In this document: positions 62,397 through 64,000 of the stretch, one piece after another | How positions within the stretch are numbered: position 1 is the stretch's first letter | Layout of the letters: every line of letters begins with the position of its first letter | Origin: Liquorilactobacillus aquaticus DSM 21051 | Lineage (GTDB): Bacteria > Bacillota > Bacilli > Lactobacillales > Lactobacillaceae | NCBI RefSeq assembly: GCF_001436755.1 | Contig: NZ_AYZD01000025.1 | Span: 36,797-100,796 of the forward strand | DNA length: 64,000 nucleotides | Direction of reading: 5' to 3' | Made by a program: the position numbers and the translations under genes | The notes under the pieces: model-generated | What the model was told of the DNA's origin: nothing | The model's input: only the letters and a program-made list of their open reading frames with translations | Databases searched by the model: none

Positions 62397-63644
62397 TCAT
62401 TCTATTTTTTTGCTTTTTCTCAATGACTTCAGCCATTCACATAGCTTAGGTTGCTGTAATAGCTTTCTCAAGCCTGGAACACGCCTTGAATGACGATACA
62501 TTTTAAGGTACCACGGTGCATGTGAAGCTCCTAACACCTTTTCAATCTGCTGTTTTGTTTCACTTTCAATGTTTTCAAGCTTTTCATCAGCTAAGCTTCC
62601 GTTGCCCGCGAACAATGAAACATTTTTAAACATTTTCTGGACATATCCGAACTTCATTTCTTTCAATATATTCATACTCTTGACAAGTTCTTCTTTATCC
62701 ATACTCTCAGAAATAGCTTTTAAAACCTGCTGTGCATCAGCAGCTACATCTTTTTTATACAACCAATTGATAAGTGGAACCTCGCTGAAATTCTCGTACG
62801 TAACATGGTCATCTCCAACATAAGCTATTACACGATGGCCTTGTGCCAAAGACTCGGCGATCGCATATCCTAATGTCTCAACATGCGAAGTCGATAATGC
62901 AATATAATCACTAGGTATTTTTTTATTGATAAAGACTGCATTTTTAAGATGATTATGTGCAATCATTCTCTCGTATCGAGCTTTATCCGGTCCATAACCG
63001 TTTATGTACAACCTGATATTACCCTTCTTTAACTTATTAATGATATATGCTGTCAGCTTGATTGCATAAGTTATATCCTTAGCACTTTCATCAAACCGCG
63101 CGTAAACTAATAAATTGCTGGTTTTGTTCCGCTGTACTTGAGCAGGATCACATAACTGCAGGTGAGCTAAACTCACTGTCTGTATATAAATACGATTAAA
63201 ATGATATTTTTGAACAAAACTTTTTTTGATAGCCGGTGTTGCTACACGAAGACAAGTGAACGGGCTCAGGTCGACACTAGCAAAATGCTCGTTCAAAAGT
63301 CCCAAAGGAGTATGCACCTCACCGATAATTAGCGCTTTCAAATTATATTTTCGTATCACCGCGGCCAACGGAAAAAGATCCTCCCGTGTAATGAAAAAAT
63401 ATTCCTTCTCAACATTTTTTTCAGTAGTTTGCCTATACAACTCCCCTATCTTCTTTATTTGGACATTAGCAGTAGCTTTTTCATGCTTATGTAGCCTGCG
63501 CAAATCAAATCTATCAAAATCAGTGTAATTGTAATAAACAACTACATAATTCTGAGCATTAAATTCTGCAATCAAATTCAAATTGCTGCGTGTTGTTCCA
63601 CCTGGTGAAAAAATATTATAACCAATAATATTTATTTTGAACAT
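62397..63644 (-). CDS. Glycosyltransferase, GT4-like
   Basis: A 415-residue protein with a GT-B arrangement: an N-terminal domain (NIIGYNIFSPGGTTRSNLNLIAEF) and a C-terminal donor-binding domain with STSHVETLGYAIAESLAQGHRVIAY, which holds the ExxxxxxxE motif of family 4 enzymes. Such enzymes add sugars to teichoic acids or glycoproteins; the substrate is open. The ATG at 63644 follows AAAGGG by seven bases; the longer frame to 63788 has no such site. It stands alone in this part of the window. Confidence 0.85.
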   Translation of the reverse strand: MFKINIIGYNIFSPGGTTRSNLNLIAEFNAQNYVVVYYNYTDFDRFDLRRLHKHEKATANVQIKKIGELYRQTTEKNVEKEYFFITREDLFPLAAVIRKYNLKALIIGEVHTPLGLLNEHFASVDLSPFTCLRVATPAIKKSFVQKYHFNRIYIQTVSLAHLQLCDPAQVQRNKTSNLLVYARFDESAKDITYAIKLTAYIINKLKKGNIRLYINGYGPDKARYERMIAHNHLKNAVFINKKIPSDYIALSTSHVETLGYAIAESLAQGHRVIAYVGDDHVTYENFSEVPLINWLYKKDVAADAQQVLKAISESMDKEELVKSMNILKEMKFGYVQKMFKNVSLFAGNGSLADEKLENIESETKQQIEKVLGASHAPWYLKMYRHSRRVPGLRKLLQQPKLCEWLKSLRKSKKIE

Positions 63645-63950
63645 AATTTGACCCTTTCCAATTATAAAAACCCACATATGCTTAATTATCAATTGAAAAT
63701 ACTGTAAAATCGATTTTACCATATATCTATACGGTAAAATGCTGTTTCTTGCATTTTTATTCTTAACTAAATAAATTATTTCATTCATATTTACTATACA
63801 AAAAAAATATGCTTAAAGTCGCGCTTTTTTGCACATTTTTTCTTTATTTAAACAAATTAAATATAAATAGTCTGAATTTGCTCACAAACAACCTATATTC
63901 AGCAATAATCGATTTTTAAAAATTCCCAATCAAAAATTTTCTTCAGTAAC
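63645..63950. other. AT-rich region at the right edge, no gene seen
   Basis: No reading frame with a binding site. Two consecutive hairpins follow at its right end. Confidence 0.45.
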
Positions 63951-63953
63951 CAT

Positions 63954-63980
63954 CCACCAGCATAGCTGGTGGCTTTTTTT
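63954..63980 (+). terminator. Terminator-like hairpin at right edge
   Basis: CCACCAGC pairs with GCTGGTGG around the loop ATA and is followed by C and seven T. As a terminator it would act on a plus-strand transcript, yet there is no plus-strand gene nearby, so it may belong to a mobile element. Confidence 0.55.
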
Positions 63981-63981
63981 C

Positions 63982-63996
63982 AGCCCTATAAGGGCT
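63982..63996. repeat. Second small hairpin at right edge
   Basis: AGCCCT pairs with AGGGCT around the loop ATA, just after the first hairpin's T-run. The pair of hairpins with the same ATA triloop is unusual. Confidence 0.5.
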
Positions 63997-64000
63997 TGCT

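Noticed and set aside
62381..62449. 22-codon hydrophobic frame, plus strand
   Set aside because: Antisense to the 3' end of the glycosyltransferase gene and the binding site is too close to the ATG; listed only as an alternative peptide idea.
1..64000. CRISPR arrays, tRNA/rRNA genes, prophage
   Set aside because: No regular direct repeats, no rRNA-like stretches and no tRNA cloverleaf were found by eye.

Overview
The window looks like chromosomal DNA of a low-GC Gram-positive lactic acid bacterium, most likely Lactobacillaceae (Lactobacillus in the old broad sense). This is inferred from AT-rich DNA with strong AGGAGG-type ribosome binding sites, frequent TTG starts, and a gene set typical of lactobacilli: RexAB instead of RecBCD, the peptidases PepX, PepI, PepC and PepD, an OppABCDF oligopeptide importer, pyruvate oxidase, a methionine T-box and QueT. 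I cannot name the species. I see no rRNA, tRNA, CRISPR array, prophage or complete insertion sequence.

Layout. 1-6.5 kb (minus strand): a Rad50/SMC-like ATPase cut by the left edge, then guaA, coaA and the RNA polymerase recycling factor helD. 6.6-8.2 kb (plus): a DedA-family membrane protein and a histidine phosphatase. 8.3-14.1 kb (minus): the oppABCDF operon. 14.5-17.2 kb (plus): hflX and an amino-acid permease. 17.2-23.1 kb (minus): a glutamine/glutamate ABC importer, a two-gene unit encoding a serine-rich membrane protein and a conserved membrane protein, a Fur-family regulator and a guanylate-kinase-like protein. 23.6-29.1 kb (plus): an amino-acid permease, pepX, pepI and a VOC-family protein. 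29.3-45.4 kb (minus): queT with a candidate preQ1 riboswitch, a GtrA/glycosyltransferase pair, an aldo/keto reductase, a HAD phosphatase, TerC, YitT with a DNA-binding regulator, rexBA, a broken pepC and an alpha-carbonic anhydrase. 45.7-50.3 kb: prs, proBA and a CorC-type protein. 50.6-53.6 kb: metNIQ behind a T-box leader. 53.7-64 kb: an unrecognised protein, pepD, a short NAD(P)-binding protein, pox, an L,D-transpeptidase-like protein that lacks its cysteine, an ABC-F ATPase, a 46-residue protein, an Rgg-like regulator and a glycosyltransferase.

The dominant theme is peptide and amino-acid economy. OppABCDF imports peptides; PepX, PepI and PepD degrade them, with special capacity for proline peptides. 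Two APC permeases, the Gln/Glu importer and MetNIQ move free amino acids, and ProBA makes proline. The Met importer is wired to tRNA charging through the T-box. RexAB and HelD serve DNA repair and transcription recycling.

Most worth a second look: the pepC pseudogene (one-base deletion plus lost 3' end); the YkuD-fold protein with Asn in place of the catalytic Cys; the Rgg-like regulator with a divergent hydrophobic micro-ORF; the structured leader of queT; the left-edge ATPase; a structured inverted repeat upstream of the guanylate-kinase-like gene; and twin hairpins at the right edge that could be the end of a mobile element. Nothing in the window is, by itself, proof of a new system. Start codons were chosen from Shine-Dalgarno spacing, so several differ from the longest possible reading frame.
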